Shown here piece after piece: positions 45,801 to 56,040 of a stretch of 64,000 nucleotides of DNA; the stretch's first letter is position 1, and each line of letters opens with the position of its first letter. The translations under genes were made by a program, and so were the position numbers. The DNA is from Linanthus parryae (taxonomy: Eukaryota > Streptophyta > Magnoliopsida > Ericales > Polemoniaceae): contig JALGPY010000005.1 of the NCBI GenBank assembly GCA_023055425.1, positions 89,616,305 through 89,680,304 on the forward strand. Direction: 5' to 3'. The notes beneath the pieces are model-generated. The model had not been told where the DNA came from. It worked only from the letters and a program-made list of their open reading frames with translations, and did not search any database.

Positions 45801-46721
45801 CCCGAGGCAGATCCTCACCATCTACATTGGAGGACGATGGATAATCTTTTTACGCCGCCTGTCCATTTAATGCCCTTGCACCAAACAGAGGCCACTCGTG
45901 CTGACACAAGTACAGAGAACAAGAAATATAGAAATTAATTCATATACATTAGAAAAGTTGACAAAATAAACAAACAACATTCAATCACTACTACTCCAGC
46001 ATGATGACTATAACCCACTAGTCTCAAGAGAATGCTTTATAAATACTATTACCAGCGGCGGCGGCCCAACCGTGCAAGTAGTGAAAGCAAACTACCCACA
46101 GTTCATGCTACTAAATTGCCAAAGTCAACGAATAACATGGATCCAATAGTGTATAAAACCGAACTCCACTAAACTGTTATTGTAATTACTATATCCAGTG
46201 GCTTGACACTTGTGTAACTGCTAAGAGCAAACTATAACAGCATCATACCCCATAAGACTCGCCGTCACCGGAGTTATTAGAGGCCAAATTACGTAGAGTT
46301 GATCTCGATTCTCCATTAAAAGTCTCCTCCTGAAGCCGGTATGGAAGAGAACATCAAAACATATAAATTAAATCAAATGTACTACAAAATTGATAAACGT
46401 ATCTTAGCAAGTGATAACGAGTGTAAACAAATGTACATTACACTAATGGCTTACCGAATCGGCATCATTGTCCTCATCGTCATCGATATCAATAAGTTAC
46501 GAGTGACTCCTCTCCGGCACCCCAACGAATGGTGGTGCGGTCCTATGCCTGCGGGAACCCCAAGACGATTGTCTTCCACTACGGAAGAGTGCTCGTGCCC
46601 TAGCCAGCTGCGATTTGGGGGATGTTTCTTCTGGGTTGTTATCAATCTCGCCCTCGGACGGCTCATGCTCAGACCGGTATTTGAACTCATAGACGATCGG
46701 CTCCCCGAAGTCCTCCATCAA
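42872..46721 (-). pseudogene. Multi-exon Ulp1-like (peptidase C48) gene of transposon type, decayed N-terminal part
   Basis: On the - strand the protease exons are clear: RIADFGNFFISRESMATLKP (about 44320), VNGGPCVLEQGLLGDFADLE (about 43860), IVVPCNVLNRHWILLCVEMK and RIYVMDSS (about 43690), IASLNMGLTKSYLEKHEKN (about 43350), and SDCGSYVCMFMLLLELL running to IMRTNL with a stop at 42872. These give the catalytic His (NRHW), Asp (VMDS) and Cys (SDCG) of ubiquitin-like proteases, all retained, with plausible GT-AG junctions. N-terminal exons (46721-46455, 46329-46249, 45900-45802, 45488-45351, about 45157-44400) encode acidic low-complexity sequence. They contain stops (TAA 46497, one TAA at about 45855, TGA at about 45465) and an unresolved frame change near 44620. 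Ulp1-like genes are known cargo of one plant MULE group. Confidence 0.72.
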
Positions 46722-47212
46722 CTACGCGTTGGTTGATACACTAATGCCAGCTGCCACAACCTCCAACCACAAGGCTCCACTGCCTCCCAAATTAGGTTAA
46801 TTTGCTATATATATATGTGGTAGATAGAGCTTCCTCCATTTACTACTTTCCACATTAGGTTAAATTTGATTAAATGTATAAAATCTAATGTCTATATAAT
46901 AAATCAAGTAAATATTTCCCTCCGAAAAAATGATATTGTTTATATTTTTAAAAACTCAATCTTATATATTTAATCTAATATAATGAGATATTGTTTACTA
47001 AAAAATGTGATGTAGTAATCTGTTTACTCAAAAAAATTAAATTCGTATTAATTTATTATCTAAATGTATTTCAATATAACAAATATAAGTTACATTTTAA
47101 TTTATAAGTGCCCAACGGGCACAGGTCATTTGCTAGTACTACTATAATATGTGTTACAATATAACTTCATCAAATGAAATAAACACTAATCCAAATTGTG
47201 GGATAGTGTAAA
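46722..47212. other. AT-rich spacer upstream of the Ulp1-like gene
   Basis: No ORF or RNA gene. Long A/T runs. It may hold the promoter of the gene to its left, but no element was assigned. Confidence 0.45.
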
Positions 47213-47519
47213 TAGGGGCGGCAATTCGTGTCACGGGTCGTGTTCGGGTCGGGTCATATTCGTGTCGAGACCCATACAGGGCAAACCCGAACCCGACCCA
47301 TATATTAAACGTGTCCGATACTATGGACCCTAACCCGACCTAAATAATAAACGGGTTACCCATCATGTAACCCGTTTATTTTACCGTCGCAAAAATTTCA
47401 ACATTTAAAGAACATACACAAACAATCAATCTGTAAGTTAATATAAACATTGAGACTACAAGCTTTAGGAAAAAAACATTAAGTAAGGTAGACAGAAAGG
47501 ATCGTGAGAGGGTGAAGAT

Positions 47520-48107
47520 TGTTGGGTTTTGAACATGGAATCGCAGCGGAAGATAATAATGTTTTGTTCAAATCCCTCCAAGGATCACAAGTCAAGAACA
47601 CATAACGATAGTGAAGGATAAATTCATGTGTACCTTTGGGTTCTCCTGTGATAACTTCAAACGCGAATAGTGTCACGTTCTCTACGATTGATCCACACTA
47701 GGATAGAGAATCGGACCTTCCTTGCCTTCTTGTGCTAGCTAGAACGGAGGAAGGGGATGACGGAATCACGCAACGAAGCAAACAAGAGAAGCTCGTGGCT
47801 TCTCCTTGTAGCCGACGGGTATGGGGCGGACGCAAGGGGGTCGGTCGGCATCTCAAATTTGGGTCAATCCAGTATGTCATTACCTCTAATGTGTTGGATC
47901 GTGATATCTCCATATCAATCCAACCCCATACTAGTCTATAGATGATCGTCATGTTAATCATTATATTTGACTAGGGATATTTAAGATTAACAACACAATT
48001 TGCAAATCTAAGGATTTCACTATATTAAATATCTCCATAAATAATAAAATGATTATTTATCCAATTCATGCTAAAATTAGATTGCCTCTAGGGCATCTAT
48101 TCCAACA
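47520..48107 (-). repeat. Solo LTR related to the Angela-like element, 588 bp, with target duplication
   Basis: The ends match those of the copia LTRs at 3.7 and 10.8 kb (TGTTGGGTTTTGAACATGG on one side, CTCTAGGGCATCTATTCCAA on the other), but the middle is much shorter. A perfect 5-bp repeat AAGAT flanks it (47515-47519 and 48108-48112). No internal element sequence is present, so it is a solo LTR formed by LTR-LTR recombination, with internal loss. Confidence 0.85.
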
Positions 48108-48131
48108 AAGATCTGTAGACCAGCGGTAGGC

Positions 48132-48551
48132 TTTTTATAAGAATACATTAGGCTATATCTTTTGAGAAAAAATTATAATCCTGGAGGTCAGAGGATGAAC
48201 ATCTGTGGCCATTACTTAATATCTTTTTTGCTATATATAAATAATATCAAATATATAGTATATTAGTTATATATAGTAAAAAATATTAGGTTTTCAAATA
48301 CGGGTTAAAATGAGTCGTGTTGGGTTTAAATGTTAAACGGGTTTTTATAAGAATACATTAGGCTATATCTTTTGAGAAAAAATTATAATCCTGGAGGTCA
48401 GAGGATGAACATCTGTGGCCATTACTTCATATTTTTTTGCTATATATAAATAATATCAAATATATAGTATATTAGTTATATATAGTAAAAAATATTAGGT
48501 TTTCAAATACGGGTTAAAACGAGTCGTGTTGGGTTTAAATGTTAAACGGGT
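48132..48551. repeat. Tandem duplication, two units of 210 bp
   Basis: TTTTTATAAGAATACATTAG occurs at 48132 and again at 48342. The units are almost identical to the GTGTTGGGTTTAAATGTTAA end, so the duplication is recent. It lies in the right part of the GGGTCG-rich repeat. Confidence 0.92.
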
Positions 48552-48670
48552 GACTTGTTTATAAAGTGATTCTGTGGCCACGGGTTGTTAATGGGTTTTG
48601 CGAGTCAACCCACACCCGACCTGTTAAGCGTCGTGTCTAATCGTGTCGACCCGTTTATGACCCAAACCCT

Positions 48671-49335
48671 TATGACTAAACACACAGCCAGTTACACTCT
48701 TACCATTGTCCGCTGAACTTCTTACTCTCTAACTCTTAATCTTTGTGTTCCACATATGTATATTGCAGGGAGTGTAGTGGAAATTTGAATTTGCACGGGG
48801 TTATCTGTCTCACCTATGTATATTGCAGAGGTTTGTAGTTATCAACCAGTCGTAAGTTATCAACTCGGTCCTATTAGGACCGGTTAATCGGGTTGAAAAA
48901 TCTATAAATTTTACTTGAAAAAATATATCTATTTAGTTAATTATCTTTGTAATCTTGTTTGTAATAAAATTGTAAGTTGAAAATTAAAACATAATGTGAT
49001 TTTCTATGAAAGAGAAATAACATGAGGAAAGTCAAGTATTTAACGTTTGGACAAATAATACTTCCGAAAAAAACTTCTTCGGTGCACAGAATTGCAGAGA
49101 ATTAATTGTCAACCAAAATGTTATAAGTTATAGTTACTAGTTATTATTAAATATTATCTTAATATTTCCTTATTTACTTATAAGTAATGTGTTAGTCATG
49201 AGTAAATAGTGTATTTATAAACAAATTACTTTTAAATATTTAAATTATTTTTAAATATTTGATAAAAATAAAAGATGGCAATTTGGGACACAAATAACTA
49301 ATTATTTGTATTAAAATACAAAGAAATGCACGCGT
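48671..49335. other. AT-rich spacer
   Basis: No gene. ACTCTTACCATTGTCCGCTG at about 48695 resembles the 3' part of the Tat LTR (about 16115) weakly and may be an old fragment. Confidence 0.4.
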
Positions 49336-49942
49336 AGTTTTAAAAAACGGACCGACCGATGCGACCGGTCGTACCGGTCCTAGACTGGTCCGATCCGGTA
49401 AACAGACCGCCCGTGCTTACGATCAGCGCCACATCAGCCGGAACCGGCCGAACAGGCTGGTTCTTGACCTGTCGGTTCTCTCTTTATTTAAAAGATATAT
49501 AGCCGTTGGAGGAAATCGAAGCCTGCACCTAAGAGTTTTCCAAGGGTTTCAGAACACAAGTTTTACCACCACGCCAAGTGGACAACTACGCTTAATAAGG
49601 AGCAATCATTATACATATAATTTCATTGTTAAGTAATAAGCAACTTTCCTTCATTTTCTTCTTTCCTTTTTTAGGAACATTAGCTTGTTCTTTTATCTTT
49701 TCTCTTTCGTAGATACAATTCTACATTCAAATTATTATAGTGGCAAGTTGTTCTTCCATCAAATATTTATTTTATATTACTTTTTTTATCTTCTCTCTCA
49801 AGAATATTATATTTACTATTTTTGTATAATAAAATAATAAATAGATATTATTAAATAAACGTTCGATTGAACCGGTCCGAGCACCGGTCCGACCATGAAC
49901 CGGTGCCTCACCGGTTCGATGGCCGGTCCTGTTTTTAAAACT
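49336..49942. mobile_element. hAT-like MITE with ACCGG-rich terminal inverted repeats
   Basis: The left end AGTTTTAAAAAACGGACCG and the right end GGCCGGTCCTGTTTTTAAAA with ACT are inverted repeats. Both are followed inward by multiple ACCGGT/CCGGTC phrases over about 100 bp. The interior is AT-rich and non-coding. CCGGTTCGACCGG-type MITEs of this appearance are common in plants. The expected 8-bp target duplication is not evident. Confidence 0.65.
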
Positions 49943-50160
49943 TTGCGATGAATAACTAGTATACGAATTATACACGTACGTACAGTACCACGACTTTTTT
50001 CCTAATGAGTAAACGAAATAAAAAATACCTAGAGAATTATTTCAAACTATTGCAACCACTCAGGACAAATAAACAACACAATGCATGTGCGAATGATTCT
50101 GGACAAATACAACACAATATCATAGAATCCATTATTACAACGTCAACTGAAAAACTAATC
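49943..50160. other. Spacer downstream of the MULE transposase
   Basis: Nothing recognised. Confidence 0.4.
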
Positions 50161-51960
50161 ACAGATTGAAGGAGGAAATTCATTTTTTTGTGGCAAACCC
50201 TCGATGATCAAACACACCGGACCATCACACTGCTTTGCGGACTGGCATGATACTTTTGTCACGGGAGTGGCAGCTTTTGCACGACTTATTTTCCCTACAC
50301 AGTTTGGTGAATTGGTGGTAAACAGATTTAGAATACTGTTATACAAATTTGAAATCTGGAAAAAATGTAAATAGCATTTTTTTTTATTGAAACATACCCA
50401 TTAGCTCTTCTCGGGCCTTGACGGGCATGTCGGGCAACGCGAGACATGCGACCCCTGCAACCATACGGGAACCGCTCGCAGTGGGTGTCGGAATACTCTC
50501 CCACTTTGTAGTATTCCCTTTCCTTCGATGGTGGCGAGACAAAACCTCGCATCGACTGAATCCAGTTTCTGCGAGGGGGAATAGGCAGAAACCCATTGGC
50601 GTATGTTTTGGCGAAGGAGCTGCAGCTGTAAATCTCATCAACATACAGTTGCGGATTCAGATTGTGATCCATCATGCTCGCTACGGCATGCCCGCAAGGA
50701 ATACCACTGACCTGCCATTGTCTACAAGAACACACCATACGTTTCAAATCAACAAGAAACTTTTGACCCTCCTTTACGACCGTGAATTTGTCTCCAACGG
50801 CCTCGCCAACAACAAACTCACCAGAGGTTGAGATTGTCTCATCCAACACTGCTCGTATCGCGGGGCATACCACCCCTACCAACATCTCGATCTCGCTGAA
50901 ACGCTTCTTGAACAAGTAAGTAATTCTCTCCCTAAATAACTCTAGCAGCTCAAACCCAAGCATATCCAGAGCAGTGTCATTAACATGCATCCATTCATCG
51001 CATGTGTAGTTTACCTGTTCATTGCAGCGACTTTTGTCACCAAAATGGGACAATGCCCATGTGTGGGGGTCCCGCTCAAACAGCCAATTGTATGGATCCC
51101 CGGCACATCCATATTTCTTTATTTCTCTCATCCCAGCAAAGAAATCCTCCTTTGTAGGCGCGGTTGCAACCGACCAAAATTTTTCAAAAAGATAAAACAA
51201 GGAAAACCTCTTGCTAAAAACAGCAAATAGCGACTTCAAACAGAATCTGTAGTAAGCCCCTGAAACAATGATATTCATCACTGCAATGATGTTGTCGTCA
51301 TAGGGGGTGATCCAAGTCCATGGCAAATCATACGTACTCCCCAAGTCTGAGAGTAATTTGTAGAAAAACCAGGTACATGCATCCTTGCTGTCCGTTTCAA
51401 CAATAACTAATGCAACAGGCAGGACATTATCATTCCCGTCCCTAGAACATGCCAGGATTAGGTGTCCACCGTGTGGGCACCTGAGCTTGTAACCTTTCAC
51501 AGCAACAAGTGGCCTATTAGTAGACATAAAAGCAGTTTTCTTTGGTCCAAGACGGTAGTACAATCTGTGAAAACGCTGGAAAAGACACTCCCGATCCTGT
51601 TCCACCGCGACATGAATTGCTGATCCAGGTATGTATGCGAGTATTGTGGACCGGTAATCCCACAACTGACTGAACTGGTCTTCAAAATAGGATACGCCTC
51701 CCATACTCATATGTTGTCTCGACACAAGCTGTAATCCCTCCTCTTTGACAATTGTCCGCTCGATTGATCGAATTCCCATGGACGACCAGTATCAAGCTCT
51801 TCTACAGGCTTGGTTGGAAGCTCATCTACATACTGTAATCGTTCCTCAGTTGTTTCCACGTGTCTTGGAACGCATCCAAAATGTTCTTCATGTTCTTTCT
51901 GCGCATTAATATGCCTAAAGCTTGTAGGAGTTACATTGTCGTCCTTCTGTTCCTCTCTTT
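50161..51960 (-). pseudogene. Mutator-like (MULE) transposase, N-terminally truncated
   Basis: The main frame (51779-50328 region) begins within the MULE domain: LWDYRSTILAYIPGSAI, RPLVAVKGYKLRCPHGG, ILACSRDGNDNVLPVALVIV, DACTWFFYKLLSDLG. The SWIM zinc finger is CSCRQWQVSGIPCGHAVASM, followed by an Arg-rich tail. A short last exon (about 50313-50161) may add a Cys-rich end. Upstream of 51779 the frame shifts by one (VDELPTKPVEELDTGRPWEF) and sequence stops being readable at about 51960, so the MuDR N-terminal domain is missing. By comparison with family consensus the Asp in the LDG position is Lys (VKGYK) and the SDR Asp is absent (ITPYDD), which argues against transposase activity. It is the likely relative of the Ulp1 and B3 genes in this mosaic. 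Confidence 0.82.
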
Positions 51961-51964
51961 GTAT

Positions 51965-52109
51965 GGTCTTTTAAAGTAAACTTTACTCCACAACACTATA
52001 TAAAAATCACCTAAAAATTACATAATTTTGCTATCTAAATCACCGAATCAAAGTGACCCATTTATGGGCTGAAAGTCAAACCAGAACTACACTAAAAAAA
52101 TGGAGCTAG
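51965..52109. mobile_element. Stowaway-like MITE, copy 4, 5'-truncated
   Basis: Only the right half of the family is present (AATCACCGAATCAAAGTGAC to ATGGAGCTAG before TA). It starts close to where the MULE transposase homology ends. Confidence 0.65.
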
Positions 52110-52366
52110 TACTACTAAGATTCTAATCCTTTTTTAAGTTTCATTGTCACAGAAACATAACCATTTTAAAGTGTTTAGAAGTTAGAACACAAAACAAGTG
52201 TCCCCAAGCTCTCTAACCTCCTAAAAAGGACTCTGCCTTTTGGGGCAAACCAAGAGAAGGGGGATGTTGCAAAATGGGCATTATGTCCTTTAGTAATTGA
52301 CAAATGGACATACAATTTATATATGTAGGAAAGTGGACATCAAATAGTAATCCCATTTGGTTACGA
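52110..52366. other. Spacer, nothing recognised
   Basis: No ORF, RNA gene or repeat structure seen. Confidence 0.4.
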
Positions 52367-52626
52367 CTACCTCTGTTTCTTCTCTTTCAGCTTACTTCGC
52401 TTTTTGACACTATTCACTGGGTCACTTTGACCTGGTGATTTGATTAGAAAAAAAATACACGAATTTGATAGTCTTTGCATAATCTTGTAGAGTAAACTCT
52501 ACTCTACAGTACTATGAAAAAATTTGCAAAAAATTATATCGTTTTGCTATCCAAATTACCGAGTCAAAGTGACCCAGTTACGGGTAAAAAAGTTAACCTA
52601 AGTTGAAAGAGAAGAAACTGATGCAG
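52367..52626. mobile_element. Stowaway-like MITE, copy 5
   Basis: A full copy of about 260 bp starting CTACCTCTGTTTCTTCTC, with the interior GGGTCACTTTGACCTGGTGA and the end GTTGAAAGAGAAGAAACTG, which is the inverse of its start. The right side is followed by TA. The left edge is uncertain by a few bases. Confidence 0.75.
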
Positions 52627-53524
52627 TACCTAATAAGATAAGTGAGACCACCTGCAATAAATAAAAAAATCAGCCTCAACTACCTCCCTCTCTCTCCTCT
52701 TCTCCATGCATTTACATTGGGTAGAAGCTCTCACTCTCCTATTCATTTCTCTCAACTTCAATACATCCAAATACCTAAGTAAAACTAACTCTAACTCTAC
52801 ACCATTCACCAATCTAATATAAATCTCTGCAAACAATGACAACTCACATTTCTTCAATTTTCATTAACAATAAACTTTCTCTCTCTCACAACTCCATTGT
52901 TGGGTTTTGTCGAAAGCTTGGCTTTTGATGTAATTCGAAGTGCTCCGTTTGCATATGTAAGTACCCTATATTATCATATTCTTGTTTTACATCATTAATT
53001 GTTGTTGGAGAAATAAAAAAACATATTGAAACCCGAGATGAACACAGAAACTGTGTTCTTGAGCGGGCTCATCAAACTCAAATGAACCCACCCTTCAAAA
53101 ATATGGCAACAACCTATGCAACAACCTAGTAAACAAAAAGCTTCTCTCCTCCATTTTAGTAACAAACACCATCTTTCTCCTCCCTCTCATGCTAGCAACG
53201 TAAATGCCATCACCAACCTCCCCATCTCTATCTCTTAAATTCTCCACCAACCTATGACATATTTCGACTACCTGGTCCATAACTCCTCTAAAAATTGAAG
53301 AGAATAAGCTTAACTCTCTTCATATGCCATCTACTCCCTCTTAAAACCTCAAATAATCCATTGTTGGGTTCTCTTTGAATGCTCGGATTTGTGAAGATTT
53401 TTCATGAAAACTTGATTCTTGTTGCTATGTAAGATACTTGCATGCTCATATTCTTGTTTTTCACCATTTTTTTTTTTGTGATGATGGAAATAGCAAAAAC
53501 TATAGTGAATCCCGTGATGACCAA
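52627..53524 (+). other. Leader-like non-coding region with an old duplication
   Basis: A C/T-rich stretch (52680-52900) and CCATTGTTGGGTT at about 52895 are echoed at about 53360. Each is followed by a TATGTAAG donor-like site and TCATATTCTTGTTTT. This suggests a diverged duplication of about 460 bp in the 5' part of a MULE gene. No coding frame is supported. Confidence 0.4.
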
Positions 53525-53945
53525 AAAATGTCTTATGGAACAGATCTATCGAACTCAGTTCTGTGTGTCAAACTCTCAGTTCGACAACGAACTCTTTCTT
53601 CGATAGGCAGTTTTGTTCAAGTTCTTGAACAACCCCATCGAACTCATAGTTCGACTTAACAAAATGTATGTTCTATAGGACAGTTTTAAAAGTTGCAAGA
53701 AGACCAATATCGAACTGTGAGTTCGAGATTTCGAAGTACCAGTTCGATGGAGAAGATTGTAGGTCTAACACAATGGTTATCGAACTAATATTTCTACATA
53801 TCGAACTATTAGTTCAATGGGTTCTAGGGTTTAGATTTTAGGGATAGGTTTTTGAAATACGCAGTTCTACCATCTAACTATTAGTTCTACATGCCTCCAC
53901 CCATCAAAGTAATAGTTCTATGGTTGAACACACAGTTCAATGACA
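53525..53945. repeat. TCGAACT/AGTTCGA near-palindromic repeat cluster 1
   Basis: About ten units of the form ATCGAACTNNNAGTTCGA with variable spacing, for example ATCGAACTCATAGTTCGAC and ATCGAACTGTGAGTTCGAG. It lies before the acceptor site of the MULE-type exon at 54018. Confidence 0.8.
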
Positions 53946-54017
53946 CAATTTACTTGTTCCTTGAGATCATTTTGACCACTTTGCTAATTCATTTGGCTTT
54001 GATTTCTCTTTTTCAGA

Positions 54018-54215
54018 ATGTAAAACAAAATAGTGAGTGTTACTTGCAAAGGGGAGTGGAAGTTTGATGGAAAACAACACAGGTACGAGGGGGCTAGGCA
54101 GACTAAGTGTTGGATGTTGGAGAAGTCTCCATCCATTGATGAGTTTTTGGATAAGATCAAGAGCAAATTCCGGCTAGTCCATGATACGAGCGAGATGAAG
54201 TTACAACACAGGTGA
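54018..54215 (+). pseudogene. MULE-type N-terminal exon
   Basis: After a TTTTTCAG acceptor, ATG (54018) is followed at once by TAA, then the frame reads KIVSVTCKGEWKFDGKQHRY, EGARQTKCWMLEKSPSID, DEFLDKIKSKFRLVHD. A basic N-terminal segment with GEW and a helical DEF..KI stretch is typical of the start of plant MULE transposases. The end ACACAG|GTGAGG could be a donor site, so it may be one exon of a longer gene whose rest is not recognisable downstream. The premature stop makes it a relic. Confidence 0.45.
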
Positions 54216-54424
54216 GGAGGAGATGAGAACCACGCCTTTATATGTCATTGTAGTCAGTCCATCACGAGATCTAGGGATTATCCTCAAGAAACATAATAGT
54301 TTTCATTACAAGAAGTACAAAGATGTAATACTAAACATCTACATAAAACCTAACATCAGCTGGTTGGACCCGCTCCATCAGCTGCTCCATCAACCTGCAT
54401 CAACAAAGTGTTATACAAAGTCTT

Positions 54425-54610
54425 TAAATTGTTTTCCCTGTCGAATTGAGAGTTCAACTGTCGAACAGAGAGTTGGATCGAAATCTAAGTTCAACAGGTC
54501 GAACACTCGGTTCAACGGGTAGAACACTCGATTCGATAAGGGCAGCAGTTTGATATTAATTCCAAGTTGCAACCCCATCGAACTAAGAGTTAGATATGTC
54601 GAACTCTGTT
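54425..54610. repeat. TCGAACT/AGTTCGA repeat cluster 2
   Basis: Several units such as GTCGAATTGAGAGTTCAACT and ATCGAACTAAGAGTT sit between the MULE-type exon and the DUF1985-like exon. Confidence 0.75.
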
Positions 54611-54612
54611 GG

Positions 54613-55035
54613 GGAAAAAAACTTAACAAAACCCCGGTCATTTGCTCTTTCAAGTAGTATATCGCCATTGAATTCCTTCTCCATATTCAGCCCAGAGACG
54701 AGGACAAACTCTTTCTTTGAAAAACGAGCGACAAATTCCCCAAAAATCATAGCTCGTTATCTTTATTAACCGAGAGCCTACCATGCGTCACTCTGTTAGT
54801 AATTGTCCCCGAATACTCGATTTTTTCACTCCAATCCAACAAGCACAAAACCCACTTTAGGGTCGCCAATATTTGGTGAATAAATTTTCTAACAGCGGGT
54901 CGGGCATAATCTTTCAACTTGGGGATCAATTGCACTTTACACTTGGCTGATACGGCAGTCTGTTTGTAAGGAACATCGTACGCCTTCCTAGGCAATGCTC
55001 CGAGAGTAGAAATTAACAACGTCTCGTGATCCTAC
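54613..55035 (-). pseudogene. DUF1985-like exon of a Ulp1/MULE-associated gene
   Basis: On the - strand the frame reads TLLISTLGALPRKAYDVPYK, VQLIPKLKDYARPAVRKFIH, WVLCLLDWSEKIEYSG and RLSVNKDNEL. After a one-base frame change near 54750 it continues GEFVARFSKKEFVLVSGLN. The last part matches the RFSxxEFxLVTGL signature of DUF1985 proteins, which are found with Ulp1-type proteases in plant transposons. An upstream exon (55675-55529) is described separately. Frame damage makes it a pseudogene. Confidence 0.6.
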
Positions 55036-55194
55036 AAAAGAACGAAACAATATCACCGAGTGTCAAAACAGAAAATATATAATTCAATCAAAAATAATTT
55101 ATGCATATTGACAAATTATTATATAAGTATTAAACATAATTAAACGATAAACTAACTTAGTTGAATCAGCAACTAAAAGGAAATTTTAGCTCTC

Positions 55195-55475
55195 CGACCT
55201 TGTTGATTGTTAGTTCAATATATAGAACTGTCAGTTCGACAGGGATGCCAGTTCGATATGTCAAACTCTCTGTTCGAAAGGTTTGGCACATTGAGTTCAA
55301 AAATTCAAGTACCAGACCCATCGAACTGAGAATTTAACACATATAAGTCCTACAATTAGTTTTTCAAGTATCAAGCTCCATGCCCATCGAATTAGTTGTT
55401 CCAAGTTTTGAAATAGATATTATGTTATCGAACTATATGTTCTATACATCGAACTACCTATTTGATGGGTTTGTA
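55195..55475. repeat. TCGAACT/AGTTCGA repeat cluster 3
   Basis: It lies in the intron-like gap between the DUF1985-like exon and the exon at 55529. Units include TATAGAACTGTCAGTTCGAC and AGTTCGATATGTCAAACTC. They are more degenerate than cluster 1. Confidence 0.75.
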
Positions 55476-55528
55476 ACCCTTGATTTCCTAGAAAATCAAT
55501 AACAAGTCATGTTTATAGAAATACTTAC

Positions 55529-55675
55529 CAATTCCTCTTGGATTTCATCAATCGGTTCTTCTTCTAGTGGTTCTTGTTGTTGTTGTTCATCGAACAATTC
55601 TCGATTTCGATTAATTTAAATCAAATTTACTACCTCAGGGTCGAAACCTCGTAACTCCAGGTCCAATTCTTCTTC
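55529..55675 (-). pseudogene. Acidic exon interrupted by the copia insertion
   Basis: On the - strand the frame reads EELDLELRGFDPEVVNLI, a TAA, then NRNRELFDEQQQQEPLEEEP and IDEIQEEL, ending at a GTAAGT donor (55528). Acidic, Gln-rich exons of this type usually precede DUF1985 in such genes. Its 5' side is cut at 55675 by the LTR of the copia element. Confidence 0.5.
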
Positions 55676-56002
55676 TGTAAACCTTTGAAGGTTTTAGAGA
55701 ACAAACAAGAGAGACAGAGCTCTCTGAATGAAGAAGACGATACAAAATGAAACGGCGTGATTATGTTTTCCATTACTGAAGGGGCTTTATATACAAGGAT
55801 CTGGAACGGCCTCATGACCGTTCGATGATCCGCTCTTCATATTCTAAGTGAATGAACCTTCTAGTTTGAGTAGCATTACAAAAACAGTCCTATACGACAT
55901 ATTGGATCACATAGCTGAGTGGGCTTCTCTAAATGGGCTTTGGGCTTCTGTACTGCTGGGCTTCTAGCTTTCTTCTGGACTTGTTAAGCTGGTCCGTTAA
56001 TA
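55676..56002 (-). repeat. 3' LTR of the - strand copia element
   Basis: A 327-bp LTR that begins TGTAAACCTTTGAAGG on the + strand and ends next to TCCCCTCAAACT, whose complement (AGTTTGAGGGGAGG) is the PPT at 56003-56016. The outer base pair of one end is TA rather than CA, a likely mutation. Confidence 0.85.
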
Positions 56003-56040
56003 CCTCCCCTCAAACTAATGGTGGATATTGCACCATGAGT

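Larger units (their letters stand above)
47213..48670. mobile_element. GGGTCGTGT-rich non-autonomous repeat, interrupted by a solo LTR
   Basis: Left part (47213-47519): GGCGGCAATTCGTGTCACGG, then GGGTCGTGTTCGGGTCGGGT and mirrored AACCCGAACCCGACC. Right part (48108-48670): GAGTCGTGTTGGGTTTAAAT, ACCCACACCCGACCTG and CGTGTCGACCCGTTTATGAC. Such GGGTC/GACCC-rich, partly self-complementary repeats are frequent in plant genomes and have been linked to hAT-type elements, but I cannot see matching termini. The right part has an internal duplication. Confidence 0.5.

Noticed and set aside
46341..46736. 131-aa + strand ORF
   Set aside because: Antisense to the first exon of the Ulp1-like gene. No motif.
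49336..49942. Regulatory element rich in ACCGGT sites
   Set aside because: The sites are the terminal inverted repeats of a MITE and need no regulatory explanation.
53525..55475. Simple satellite DNA
   Set aside because: Units vary in spacing and lie between exon remnants, so it is not a regular satellite array.
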